A DNA stretch of 64,000 nt, from assembly GCA_009599575.1 (NCBI GenBank), contig VWND01000013.1, forward strand, positions 1,051,304 to 1,115,303, in the 5' to 3' direction. Every line of letters starts with the position of its first letter. The stretch's first letter is position 1. The notes beneath the pieces are model-generated. The model made no database searches. It was not told where the DNA came from and was given only the letters and a program-made list of their open reading frames with translations. The position numbers and the translations under genes are program-made. Below, in pieces: positions 1 to 11,174 of this stretch. The DNA is from Blumeriella jaapii. Lineage: Eukaryota; Ascomycota; Leotiomycetes; Helotiales; Drepanopezizaceae.

Positions 1-713
1 CCCAAGTTCCACCCCGCATGCGGAGGAAATTCTGAAGCATCGCTCGACCCTTCTCCGTGAGAATACTTTCTGGGTGGTACTGAACGCCTTCAACAACATA
101 TTCCTTGTGCCTGACCCCCATGATAACGCCTTTGCCGCTGTCTGAGCCCGATCCGATCCAAGACGAGACCTCAAGGCATTCTGGCAGAGTAAGATGAGTA
201 CCGGCTAAGGAGTGATATCGTGTGACGGGAAGGTCCTGTGGCAGGCCAGCGTAGACCCCTTTCGAATCGTGCTGCAATGGAGAGGTCTTTCCATGTAGAA
301 TCTCGCCGGCGAAGCTTACATCACCGCCCCAGAGGTCTATCATGCATTGTCCGTGGAAAGTCAGTGGTCTATCAAGAACCAGAAGGCGTGCGACTCACTG
401 TCCCATACAGACGCCCAAGACAGGTATCTTGCCTGCGAAGTGCTTTATAGCATCTCTGCTGATGCCGGAATCTGTCTTGGGATGGCCAGGACCCGGGCTG
501 ATCACCAATTGGGTTGGTTTCAGCCGCCAGCTCCTCCAACGTGATAGCATCGTTTCGGTAGACCGTCACTGTTGCGCCCTCCAGCACCAGATACTGGTAG
601 ATGTTCCAGGTAAAGGAGTCGAAATTATCGATCAGAACCACATTGGAGGCGTTTTCCAGCGGCTGAGCAGCCTCTGGTTGCTGGGGCGAGTGGTCAACGA
701 GACTTAGGCTCAT
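1..713 (-). CDS. trpC: Tryptophan biosynthesis protein TrpC, glutamine amidotransferase domain (5' part, runs off left edge)
   Basis: This is the N-terminal anthranilate synthase component II (glutamine amidotransferase) domain of the fungal multifunctional TrpC protein. It supplies ammonia for anthranilate synthesis; in this family IGP synthase and PRA isomerase domains follow, and would lie beyond base 1. Seen here: the start at 713 (MSLSLVDH), [20 protein letters not shown], the nucleophile loop GVCMGQ, the GEILHGK and [10 protein letters not shown] motifs, and VQYHPES with its catalytic His and Glu. The reading is not continuous. The frame changes between about 505 and 520, just before [10 protein letters not shown] 48-nt intron-like insert at 351-398 also follows GVCMGQ and ends in GG rather than AG. 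Domain identity is certain; whether the gene is intact is not. It is divergent from NUP188. Confidence 0.9.
351..398 (-). other. Intron-like 48-nt insert in trpC with GT...GG ends
   Basis: On the minus strand the coding motif GVCMGQ is interrupted by 48 nt starting GTGAGT, containing a CTGAC branch-like site, and ending CACGG. Removing exactly these 48 nt restores the GQQCMID junction expected for TrpC. Left in, the first codon after the Gln is a TGA stop. The donor and branch site are canonical, but the acceptor position reads GG where AG is expected. This is either a sequence error, a mutated acceptor or a rare non-canonical intron. Confidence 0.65.
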
Positions 714-1001
714 TGTGTGTTGTGTGCTGTGTGGGAGGTGGGAGGTGGAGGAGCTTTCTCGGTTTTGAGGGCCGCAGAAGTTGGCCATCGGCGGGGTGAG
801 TCCGAGCTCCGGGGTAGAACTCTCAGCCTTGTTCCTGCTTAGCTTCCGCGCGCTCGTTCGCGTCAAACGAGAGAACCAACAATTGAAAAGTCACCACCAC
901 CACCACAACCACCACCACCACCCCCTCCGCAAAACCCACTCCTCTTTTCATGCTCCACGACACCCTTTGCCTCACAATCTGCTCTGCTGGGCTCGCGAGC
1001 A
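714..1001. promoter_or_regulatory. Divergent promoter between trpC and NUP188
   Basis: This 288-base spacer separates two head-to-head start codons. It holds a CA-rich run of CACCACC-like repeats at about 893-923, followed by pyrimidine-rich sequence just upstream of the NUP188 ATG. I see no certain TATA box. The promoter role is inferred from gene orientation only. Confidence 0.5.
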
Positions 1002-4000
1002 ATGGCGCCCATCCCTGCGTCCAGCTACTTTCCTCCTCTAGACAAATGTCTTAGTGGTGAGGAGCCTGTCATGTAAGTATTTACGTGCAACCCTCGTTGT
1101 TGGCCGTTCGCTGCTGATCGACCTGCATAGCTCTTGGAAATTGCTCTACTCTGCGGTCAAAGATCATGAAGACCGCAAAGTCTCTCCTTCCAACACAATC
1201 AAGAACTTTCTGGGGGACCAAGAAGTCATACAAATATTGACGGACCCGTTTGCCATTCCGCAGCCGTCTCCGCAGAGTAAAAGCTCCTTCGACACCAAGA
1301 CCTCCGCGATCAATGTCACACCCTCTGCCAACGCGCGATACAACATCCAGGAGATCAAGGAGGATGCGCTGTGGCTCAGCAAGGTGGTCAAGATCGAGGA
1401 AGTTGCGGCGCTGAGATTGGTGATCGAGGAGTACCAGTCGCGCGCAACAGCCCAGCTCCTAGGTCCGTTCTCCGAGGAAGAATTGGCGAGCATACGGGAT
1501 TCCGCGGGGAACAACAAGTACTCGAGCTCAGTCCCTACCCCGTTGACGGTGCGTGGGCGAGATGCCGATGATCTACAGAGAGAATTCGATACCCAGGACA
1601 GCCGGAGGAAGAGGATTTTTCACCAATACCTCACCGAGAGACAGTTCCTCCTGAAGTGTACGGAATGGATCTTGGAGACGTTGTTCATTGCCATGAGTTC
1701 CCCACAAGATCCCACAGACAGAATTGCATCCGAACGGCCTTGGTTCACGGACTGTTTGCGACTTTTCAGAGCGAGGATGGTTCCAGATGCAGATGTCATG
1801 ATATTTCGCTACATTTCTGGCATCGAACGAAATTTGCAGAATCTTGGGGGCAGTGGTCTGGAGGAGGCAGGCCGAATCGACGATATGGTGCTATGGACCC
1901 GTAGTCAAATTACGGAGGCGATACACTCGATGGAACTTATTTGGCAAATTCTGAACTATGTCATAGAACTTCCGTCGTCGCAGGTAGCATTGCGCTGGTT
2001 TAAACTTCAGCAGAATGCAGGCTTTTTCAGCCGAAGTGATGCGGTACGTTGGTCTCACCCTTTCTTAGTGTCATACTAATTAGCTCTATAGGATGAAGCA
2101 TCGATTCAGGAATTATTTGAAATTATGCAAGCAATCTCTGCGGTTATATCCGTGTCAATACTTGCTCCTGCCCCTATCGCGAAGTTACTCGGCACTTCGA
2201 GCAACATAGATCAGGAGATATCAGCCAATGTACCTATGGAAAGCTACTACATTTTCAATACCAACACTATCATCGAGATAAACTCAATCTTGCTGTTTGC
2301 CGCAGACAACCGCCTCGCCTCTGCTGGTCCTGCCATCCTCTCCTGGACTATAGTCCTTGCAACATTGACTGAGCGAGTGATGGCTTCGGAGCTAGAAGAG
2401 GCTTCTACGGATTCGAACCTTACGCCTGATCCCTACAAAGACTGTCTGGAGCAGGTGAACGACAATGTTGAAGATGGCACCATTCAATATCTCGCACAAA
2501 GCGCTGTTGATGCCTCGCGTGTGTTCGAATGCCTCAGCATACTTTGTGCTCGGCTCGGTAACATGTCAGATGCTTACTTCTCTCCCACGATCGGGGCCCA
2601 AATGCGCTCAGCAGTTCTTGCCCTCGTGAAGCACAGTACTGCAGCTGGGTACGGTCCAGAAATTATGACAGCCACACTCTCAGCTCTCAATGGTGGACAA
2701 AATTATTGGAATCTCCTAAAATCGGATACACCCTTGAGCGATAACCCAGTGGAAATCTTTGTGGGAGATGAAGTGCTGATTGAAGCTTTCTTGGAGACTC
2801 CAAAATCCAGATACCCTTTCGAACCTCTGCCATTCTTGCAGATCTTGCGAGCAGTGGCCTCCTCTCGGCACGACATTGATGGTGTAAACATAGCAGAGAA
2901 ATGCCTGCAGAACATGAAGCAGTTCACCTGCGCTTTACCTTTGGACTTCGCGGACTACGAGACTACGCAAGAAGAGGACAACAACAACACCATACAGCTG
3001 ACCAGACCCTTTCAACTGTTCGTGCCTCGCTTTAACGCCCTCCGTGGTCAAGCAACGGCCAAGTCTTCCCTCGTTGCCATCAACGATGACTTCTACTTGC
3101 CGCCAGGTACACTCGGACGTATGGTGTCCGAATCGGGCCCGCGAGTAGCCTCATGGTTCCACGAATTCTCTGGGCTAGCGTATCTCGGGAAGTTATTGGA
3201 GACTTACTTGGCAGCGAGCGACGTCGTTGACGCTACTACGGGAATGCCTGCTGATTCCGAGTCTGTTGCGGAGATTATTGAAATGCTCGCTGTGCTCATT
3301 TCGGGTACCGACCCGATCACTTGGACTAGCTCTGAGCCGCCACACGAGAGGGTGTTGGCGGAAGCGAGCTCAGGTCTTAGTCATGGCCGGGATATTACAG
3401 CTGTTGTCTTCGAGATTTTCCAGGAAGAGCTCCAGACTAAATCAATTTGCTCCGGCTCCAATGTCTCACTGGATGTCCTAGTCAGCTGCGTGCACTTCAT
3501 TCACGCTCAAATTCGCTTAGCCCCAGGACACGTCTGGCCGCTGATGGCACGCGGTGGAATTTTGGACATCGGCAAGGGGAAAGCGAGATTGCCAACTATC
3601 GTAGAAGGCATTGAAGTTGTGTCGGGCCGCTATGAGCTACTCTTATCCTTCTGTCACCTGTTCGAGGCTTTGGTTGATGATTTCGCGGTTAACGCTATCC
3701 GACGAAGAAGTGATGACCAAATTGTCAGCCACAATGGTCGTATGCAGTTTTCTCAGAATCGACGGCATGATGTCTCCACTGGGATCTCCGACAACACGTT
3801 GTCGAAGGTCTTGTTATCGTTCGCCAGGTATTTGAACGATGTTCTGGAAAGCTCGAGGACCTGGAAGTATAACTCGCACGACGACCGGAGACGTATCAGC
3901 AATATCATTGGTTCTGCATTCACGAAAATCCTGCGATACGCATTCGGTGTTGATGCGTCGCCAACTGAAGCAGAAAAGGATTCTGAGCTCAACTCCGAAA

Positions 4001-6680
4001 AGGCCCTGACTTTATGGGCATCACAAAGCATAGAGAAGAAGGAGGGTAGGTCGAAAATCATGAATGCTCTGATGGCACCTGCAATTTACCTCGTGGAAAG
4101 TTTTTTGCCAGCATCATCCGGGACTTTGAGATTTCAGCCCCTACTACAGGCATTCTTCGATGGGTTCGAGACGCCCAACTTCGCAATGTTCCCAAATATG
4201 GTAGAATTGTGGACATGCCAAGTCTGCACGATGCTTGAATTCTCGCAGACGTTACTCGGAGTCAGTGTCTTACTCGACCTACCCGCATCACGACTTGAAA
4301 GCCAAATTTTCCAAGCATCATCTCTGATCGCACGTTTGTATGCCGCAAATGACAAGTACAAAAACAGAGTAGTTACTTTGTTCGAAAATCTAATTGAAAC
4401 AGCTTCAGACGAGGCATCGCAGCCAGCGTCATTGCTGGGCTATCTGGGCCCACGGACTTCCAAACACTTCCTTCGTTGCATATCAGATCTTGATAAACCT
4501 CTATCACGAGGAGAAAACCTCAAGACTATCTGGCACTTTTTGGCTATGATCATGAACAGCCGGCAACATGGGTTTGCCAATTATCTTCTGACAGGAAAGA
4601 CCGCGAAAGACGCGGTACAAAGCAAGATTGGCGGGGAGGAACCGGGCGCCCCCGAGGATTCCCTCTTGACCACCGCACTAAATTCCTTAACTGGCATCGG
4701 TGATCTGTCTATGGCCGAGAAGCTTGCCATGCTAGAGTTTGTTGTCGAAGCTCAAGATTTGAGAGCATGGACTGTTTGCAACTCTGCTCCGTATGCAAAA
4801 TTCATTCAATCCATTTCTGACTTTGTTGGAGACTTAAAACCGCTTTATCAGAACAGAACCGTCGATGGGATGATTGCAGACTGCAATCAGACTCGCCTTG
4901 CAGCTTATGTTGCAGAAATTTTGTCGATGCATGTTTTCCACTCGAAACAGACAGGGGCCGTCCTCCCAATCAAGGATCTCTTGAAGAACATCTCCTATTT
5001 TGCGAGATTTGCTGTTGCTGTACCAGGTTACAATTCGGCTCTTCACGACCACCTCAAAAGCAACTTCGAAAAAAAATACCCAGGATGTACGATACTGGAT
5101 CTGAAGCGAACGACATTGGAACGACGCGAACTTGGCAAGGAGTGGTTTTACAACATGTCACTGGCTGACAAGATGTTCTCTTACGAAACTGGATGGGATA
5201 GAATCAACGGGCCTCGGGTTGAGTTTGAGCGCGCAAATATCAACCTTGCGCTCGTCGAAGCACAAATTGTGAGTTGTAGATTAGTTTTGAAGCGAAATCT
5301 ACTGACAGGTTTCAGGCCCTCTTCAACGGCTGGGAAAAATTGTGCTCTGAACTCACAAATTACCTGCCTACAGAGCCCGAATTGCAGACTATGTTGGCCG
5401 GTGTAGTCAACAACTGTCTCATTGCAAATGGAAGAAGCCAACCCCCGGAAGAAATTTTCTCGAGACTATCCCAACGCCGGGCTCAACTAGCCCAAATCCT
5501 AAGCCAGAGGCTATCCGAGGCCAGATCTTCTATCCCAGAAATGAAGAGTCTCCTGCCAGTGGTCTGGACGACTATTCAAAACGTCCGAGGGTCATTCGAG
5601 AGACCAGTACCCGAAGGTGACACTGTCTATTACAGATCGTTACTGAGCCTGTTGTACATCGCCCTTCTGGTTCACGTACGAACAGGAGAGCCGGCCCAGC
5701 ATACCACTTTTGGGGCGTCGATAAGACAAGGCGCCCAAGCGATACCAATCGTCCCTATTGTCCTCGACGTTCTGAAACACGTAGTTGCATTGGGCTTTCG
5801 CGAGCTTGCCTCGTCAATTCACGACTCTCCCGCTAATTCTTCACCTGGTGACCTGCGCATCATCACAGGGATCCTTCAGACCTGCCTCCACATCCCTGGC
5901 ATCGAGCTTTGTTACGCACAAATCGTAACACTGATGATTGAGAACCAGGTACCACTAAATGCTATTCGACTTCTCTCGTGGTCCGAAAAACTTGCCATAA
6001 ATGGCGACCCGATTTACGGAGAGCTTGCTATTGTCTTCCTTTTCGAACTCTCCAGCGTTCGTCTCTTGGCGGAACAACTTGCTCTTGGCGGTATCTTGGG
6101 ACGCATCTCGTCAATGGATATCATGTCCTACTTCCGTCGTCCAGGCGTGAGTCCCTTTGCCGAAAGGGCCGGCCTGCAGCGCTGCTACCGAATCTGGGCT
6201 GTCGGCATTCTTCCCCTCCTACTCAACCTCCTTTACGCAGTCGATGGCTCCATCGCCATTGAGGTAGCACAATTTCTGAACCAATTCCCCTTGATGCTCA
6301 CTCAATCGGAAGAAGCCTTCGACGCTCCCGAAACGAACCGTCTCATCCCCAGAGGACAGAAGAAATACATCACTTTAACCCTCTGCTCGGAAGCCAACCA
6401 CATGGCGGGACTTTACTTCGTCCTGGATCTATTCCGAAAGCGAGATGGCATCGCCATCCCGGAGGTGAAGTGGGACGCGGCCGGCGTGCTGGAAAATGCG
6501 GAATTCTGGCTGGGGAGCAAGGCGTTGCTGCGGGAGAGGATAGTGCCGATGGGACCGACGGAGGATGCAATGGTCAAGAAGAAGATCGATGCTGGGAAAA
6601 CGGTTAGTGTCCTGGAGCAAAAGGTGGTGGCGGAGTTGACGGTGCTGAGGGATATCATTGCGAGCATGGATAGTGCTTGA
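1002..6680 (+). CDS. NUP188: Nucleoporin NUP188, inner ring of the nuclear pore complex
   Basis: A large alpha-solenoid scaffold nucleoporin of the inner ring, partnering NIC96 and NUP53-type nucleoporins in the family. Exons: 1002-1072, 1131-2043, 2092-5268 and 5316-6680, giving 1841 residues. All three introns (58, 48 and 47 nt) are GT-AG and keep phase. The start MAPIPASSYFPPLDKCLSG followed by the VISWKLL segment matches the N-terminus of fungal Nup188. Conserved blocks include the LRFQPLL region, SLLGYLG, the GKEWFYNMSLADKMF region, VEAQ at the third splice junction, and the C-terminal DPIYGELAIVFLFELS and SPFAERAGLQRCYRIWA blocks. Length fits the fungal family (about 1800-1850). Unlike several neighbours it reads through without a frame break. 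It shares its promoter region with trpC. Confidence 0.93.
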
Positions 6681-7195
6681 GATGGCTCACGCATACCTGC
6701 AGTATGTAGGCCACTCGTGGATGATTGGAAGGTTTGCTGAAGTCGGAAGACAGGTTCTAAGAGAGGATTTTGGGTAGCGGGCGTCGGAGCGAGCATTCTT
6801 GGCGTTTAGGACGGCGTCCGAAAAAAAGGTGATCGACCGTGTTGGTACGATGTTGTGTTTGCATAGGTAGTTGTGACGGGTTAAGCACATAGCGCTCAGC
6901 GGTTAGCGTGGTCTGGCGTAGAGAGAGATAAAGTACCTAGGTACCAGAAAATTGCCTAGAGGAACGCGCTTTAATAGTCATCTGTTGTCTTTGCTCTTCG
7001 GGTGTTTCTTGCTTGAGATAAAGAGGTCTTCTGATTTTGTTGAAGGAGACAGGAGTAGGGTATAGCGAAGCTACTACAGTATTACTTGTACTCGCTCTAT
7101 GCCTAAGGCTCACCAGTCCAGATGACTAAGCCACGTCCATCCCACCTCTGAGGCTGAACCAACACCTCAAGGTCGAACGTCGCAATTCAACAACC
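6681..7195. other. Intergenic: NUP188 3' end and KTI12 promoter
   Basis: About 515 bases between two same-strand genes. I find no convincing ORF. It presumably holds the NUP188 3' UTR and the KTI12 promoter. No distinctive repeat is seen. Confidence 0.5.
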
Positions 7196-8194
7196 ATGCC
7201 AGTAAGCTTAAGCTTCGGAAATCCGTTCGTTACCGACATTCCTACTGATTGAATCCGCAGCTCATCATCTTGACCGGGTATCCAACGTCCGGGAAGACAT
7301 ACCGTGCAAAACAGCTCCATCGCTACTCACCACCTACATCTCCGCCCTCCCCTCCGACTCCCCGTCGTCCAGTCTACGGGTGCATCTGATCTCCGACCAC
7401 ACGCTCGCCATTTCCCGCTCCGTCTACAATCTCTCGACGAAGACGCAGCACGAGCGCTCCAACAACGCTTCAGAGAAAGATGCGCGCGCGACGATCTACG
7501 CCGCTGTCAAGCGAGTGCTGAGCGACAAGGACATAGTGATCCTCGATGGCGCAAACTACATCAAGGGGTGGCGCTACCAGCTCTACTGCGAGGCCAAAGC
7601 GGTGCGAACGCGCCATTGCGTGGTGCACGTCGGCGCGAGCGTGGACCGCGCCCGCGCTGTGAACGACGAGAGACGCGCCAGGGCTGCGGGTGCGGTGGAG
7701 GAGAGCGCGCCGTACGACGAGGAGTGCTGGGAGAACCTGGTGTACCGGTACGAAGAGCCAAATGCCTTCACGCGGTGGGACAGCCCGCTGTTTACGACCC
7801 CGTGGGAAGACGAGCAGCCGCCCTGCGAGGCGATCTGGGAGGCGCTCGTGGGGCGCGAGGGGGGGAAGAGGGTGGTGAGGCCGAACCTGGCTACGGTGCT
7901 CAAGGCTCCGAGCAGCGAGGATTATCTGTTCGAGCTGGATAAAGCGACGCAAGGGATTGTCGCGCGGGTGCTGGCATGGGCGAAAGATCACCCTGGGGAG
8001 GGAGGGGAGCGGTCAGCGTGGGAGAGGGCGACGAGGATCTCGTTGTCGAGCTGCCGGGCAACCCCGTTGGCCTTCCTGCGTTGCAGAGACTGAGGAGACA
8101 GTTCATCTCGTTCAATCGGAAAGACTCGGTCCCGAGGGAAAGGATACGGGCCAGTTTCGTGGGGTATCTGAATGATGCACTTGCTGATGAATGA
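7196..8194 (+). CDS. KTI12: KTI12, P-loop protein of the Elongator tRNA-modification pathway (two frame breaks)
   Basis: KTI12 is an Elongator-associated, tRNA-dependent ATPase related to PSTK and needed for wobble-uridine modification of tRNA. Exon 1 is only ATGCCA (7196-7201); a 59-nt intron (7202-7260) follows, then LIILTGYPTSGKT, the Walker A loop. Further conserved blocks are HLISDHTLAI, SEKDARATIYAAVKRVL, VILDGANYIKGWRYQLYCEA, YEEPNAFTRWDSPLF and the C-terminal LPALQRLRRQFISFNR plus ERIRASFVGYLND. Two single-base deficits break the frame, one near 7324-7328 (between RAKQL and LTTYI) and one near 8005-8020 in a G-rich stretch. With both allowed for, the protein is 313 residues, the size of yeast Kti12. 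Both breaks fall at non-intron positions, so sequence error or decay are the options. Confidence 0.9.
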
Positions 8195-9280
8195 GCGGCG
8201 CATAATGGGGCCAATGCTGGCACATGGAAATGGAAGACCCCCCGGCGTTACTTCCACACAATGGCTTTGTGTTCTGCCGGCACGCATCCGTTCTCCTTGC
8301 GTGTGCCAAACCCCCTCGACGGAATCGCGAACCTTTCGACATTCCCATTCAGGGTTCTGCTGCACAATCTGAATCCACGGCGTCCATCAAGTGGCACTCC
8401 AAGCTCGATTGGATGCCATGTACGCAGTCCTGGCAGGTTTGAAGCTTGCTTGGTGCTGTGCCGTGCCGTACCTGCTGTACTTACTTACCTGCTCTTTCGT
8501 CCACTTCACAAGATCCTCCTCCCTCTTCGTTCGCACCCGACAAGGCGGATGGAGGGCTGAGATGGTCATGGCCCTTTGCAACGTCTCAATCGGAGAGCGG
8601 CGGTCTACGTACCGTACCGTACCGTACCGTACATTCATTACATGTGCACGACGTCTGTAGCTCTGTTGCGTCTCGCTCAAGAATGGGGGTCTGTTCGAGG
8701 TGCTGACATCGATGCCTCTCTTTTTCTGCATCCCGAGTTTTGGGGCCCTTGTCTCAAGACCCACTGCTGAGCGTGGCTGGATATCTATCGGGATTGTGGG
8801 TCGACGACGAAAGTGTACCGTCGGTGTGGGATGATTCTTGTGTACATGTGTGTGTGTGTGTCAACACGGTACGCGGGGGAAATCCTGTGCAGAATCGTGG
8901 GTGATCTTACCTACAGTAGTACATACAGTACCTGCCTACTGTACAACAATCAAGGTTGATATCGCCTCGTTTCCACCGTAGCTCCATCAATGGGAAAAGT
9001 TCCTGCCCGCCTCGGATCAGATACTCACCAACTTACAGTACAAAGTACATACTGTACATGCAATCCAGTATGATCCCGGGTGGGTACAGTGCGTGAGTTC
9101 AAGCTAAGCTTCTTCGACCGAGTCGTTGTCGCGTTCTCGTCGTCTGGCCTCGTCATGTTTACGCGAGGCGAGGTCGCTTGTGCTTGCGCCGGCGGCAGAT
9201 CTTGGCCTGGCGCGCGACGTTTGGCGTGGCGTGGCGTGGCGCGCTTCCGCTTCGCTTTTTCCGGCAGGGTGATGATTGGT

Positions 9281-9365
9281 GTGGTATCTTTGGTGTGGTA
9301 TCAATGGTGTGGTATCAATGGTGTGGTATCAATGGTGTGGTATCAACGGTGTGGTATCATTGGCG
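9281..9365 (+). repeat. 14-nt tandem repeat, GGTGTGGTATCAAT
   Basis: Five to six head-to-tail copies of GGTGTGGTATCAAT. The first and the last copies diverge (TTT, AAC, ATT and GGCGTAG variants). The central copies are identical, which suggests recent slippage or expansion. Confidence 0.85.
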
Positions 9366-10064
9366 TAGTGATCCTCGTTGTGGTGATCATGGCGTGGCAT
9401 GGTGTTTGCGAGCCGCGTCCTTGTCGCTCGTCCTGGGTCGCGGTGTTTCTATCTTGGGAACGCATACGACAGATGCCGGACGCACACACACACACACACG
9501 TCCCGCACCGCCCCCTCCCTCCCGACGTGAGATAATATCATCATCGTCATCGTCATCATCAACAACAACAACAACAACATGCGTCCCGCACCGGAGGATG
9601 AACTCCCATGCCTGGGAGTTGGCGCCGCCGTGTGCAGATTGGCACGCTTTCCTGAGATTTCTCTGCGCGTCGAACGCGGCCCGGAGACGCTGGCCCCCGT
9701 TTCTCGGGTCGGTCAGGATGAGAATATTGTTGTTGTTGTTAAGCTTTGCGTTGGGCGTGGCTCGCGACTGGGATGCGCTTTTGACGAACAGGCGGGATCC
9801 ATGGGGCATGGCTGATGTGTGTGTACATGCAGTATAGTCCGGTATATACATACATACAGTACAGACATACTATTTACAGTATGTACATACATATGTACTT
9901 ACTACAGTACTTACTAGTACTGTACATACACAGAGGATGTACACATACAGCATCTGTACGGGAGTGGAGCACGGCGAAGGCTGGTCGATCGTCGTCGTGC
10001 TCTTCTTGCTCGAGCCGGAGGTACTGGATGGATGTCCTGGACTGGACTGTATCGGTCAGTCAGT

Positions 10065-10190
10065 ATATGCATCCATCTCTCCATACACTCATCCATACAC
10101 ATATCCATACATCCATACATCCATCTCTCCATACACTCATCCATACACTCATCCATACATCCACACATCCACCCATCCATCCATTCCATT
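10065..10190 (+). repeat. CATCCATA-type repeat array
   Basis: Irregular tandem copies of short CATCCATACA and CATCTCTCCATACACT units. It encodes HPYIHT-like strings in all frames and has no sign of coding constraint. Confidence 0.75.
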
Positions 10191-11174
10191 GGAAGACGGT
10201 ACTTACGATCGCGGTGGCGCAGTCCCCTCCCAACCACGCACCAGTGCACGCCATCACCACACGCTGCCGTCGACCGTCGACGACCGCGTGCTGACCGACG
10301 CGGCGTGTCCCCGACGGCGCCGTCGTCCTCGTATCGCGTCGTTCGTCGAGGAGCGATAAATGCCAGCCACGCCGCCCTCGCCGGGCGCTCTTGTTTGTTT
10401 ACACATGCCCGAGGCCCTTCGCTTGCCAGCCCCGACCCAAACATCGACGACTGGAGCCGAAAGTCACGACAATCTGGTGAGTGAGTGCAGGACGGTGCGG
10501 TGCAGGCCTTTCTCTGGCTTGCTCGCCTTCTCGCCCTCTCGTCCTTTTACCCTTTTACCCTTTGACCCATCACCAAGAATGCCGGCCTTCGTGCTGGGTG
10601 TACCGTTCGCCGTCGCCGCCCTCGCCTGCCCTCGCAGCCGGTGAAGGAACATCGGGCTCGAGCCGAGCAGGGCAGGCGAAGAGGCGACGACGACGCGCGA
10701 CCTCACCTTCCCCCGTGTTCAGCTAGCGGTGTCTTTTTTCTTTTCTTTTTTTCTTCTTTTTCTTTTCTTTTCCTTTCTTGTCTCACTGTCCACCTTCGCG
10801 CACTCTCTCACTTACTCGCTCACTCACTCACTCCCTTAATTCACTCTGCGGATCCATTGAACGGGATTCCTCCCTCCGTTCATGGACTGTGTCTTCCGGT
10901 CCTCGGTCCCCAGCTATTCGGCCCCGGCTGGCCTGCTTGCTTGCTAGCACCTCACGCTCTCTCTCTTTCACTCACACGCGCGCGCTCTCTCTCTCTCTCT
11001 CTCCCCCAGTCATCGCACCTCCATACTGCGCGCCTCTTTCCTGGCGGCCATCGGTCCATGACGACTCCAGCTAATGTCAACCCAGAGAAGGCGGCCTCGA
11101 CCTCCTCTGCCTCCCCGAGACCGGCCAGCCAGAGCACACCGAAGACGCGCGAGCCTGCGCGCCCACAGCTTGCA

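Larger units (their letters stand above)
8195..11174. other. 3 kb intergenic interval with simple repeats
   Basis: I find no supportable gene. The ORFs here are low-complexity or shadows of repeats. Contents include GTACCGTACC repeats near 8608-8630, a 14-nt tandem repeat (listed separately), CA and CATCAT/ACAACA runs at 9484-9580, GTAC-rich sequence at 9836-9935, CATCCATA repeats at 10065-10190, and a strong pyrimidine-rich tract at about 10730-11010 just upstream of the cell wall protein gene. Such CT-rich tracts are common in fungal promoters. Confidence 0.5.

Noticed and set aside
7560..7942. Alternative-frame ORFs over KTI12
   Set aside because: GC-rich shadow frames. The KTI12 motifs are in the other frame and decide the reading.
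9080..10640. Several overlapping ORFs of 100-220 codons
   Set aside because: They translate tandem and dinucleotide repeats in all frames, have no recognisable motifs, and lack a consistent start or splice structure.
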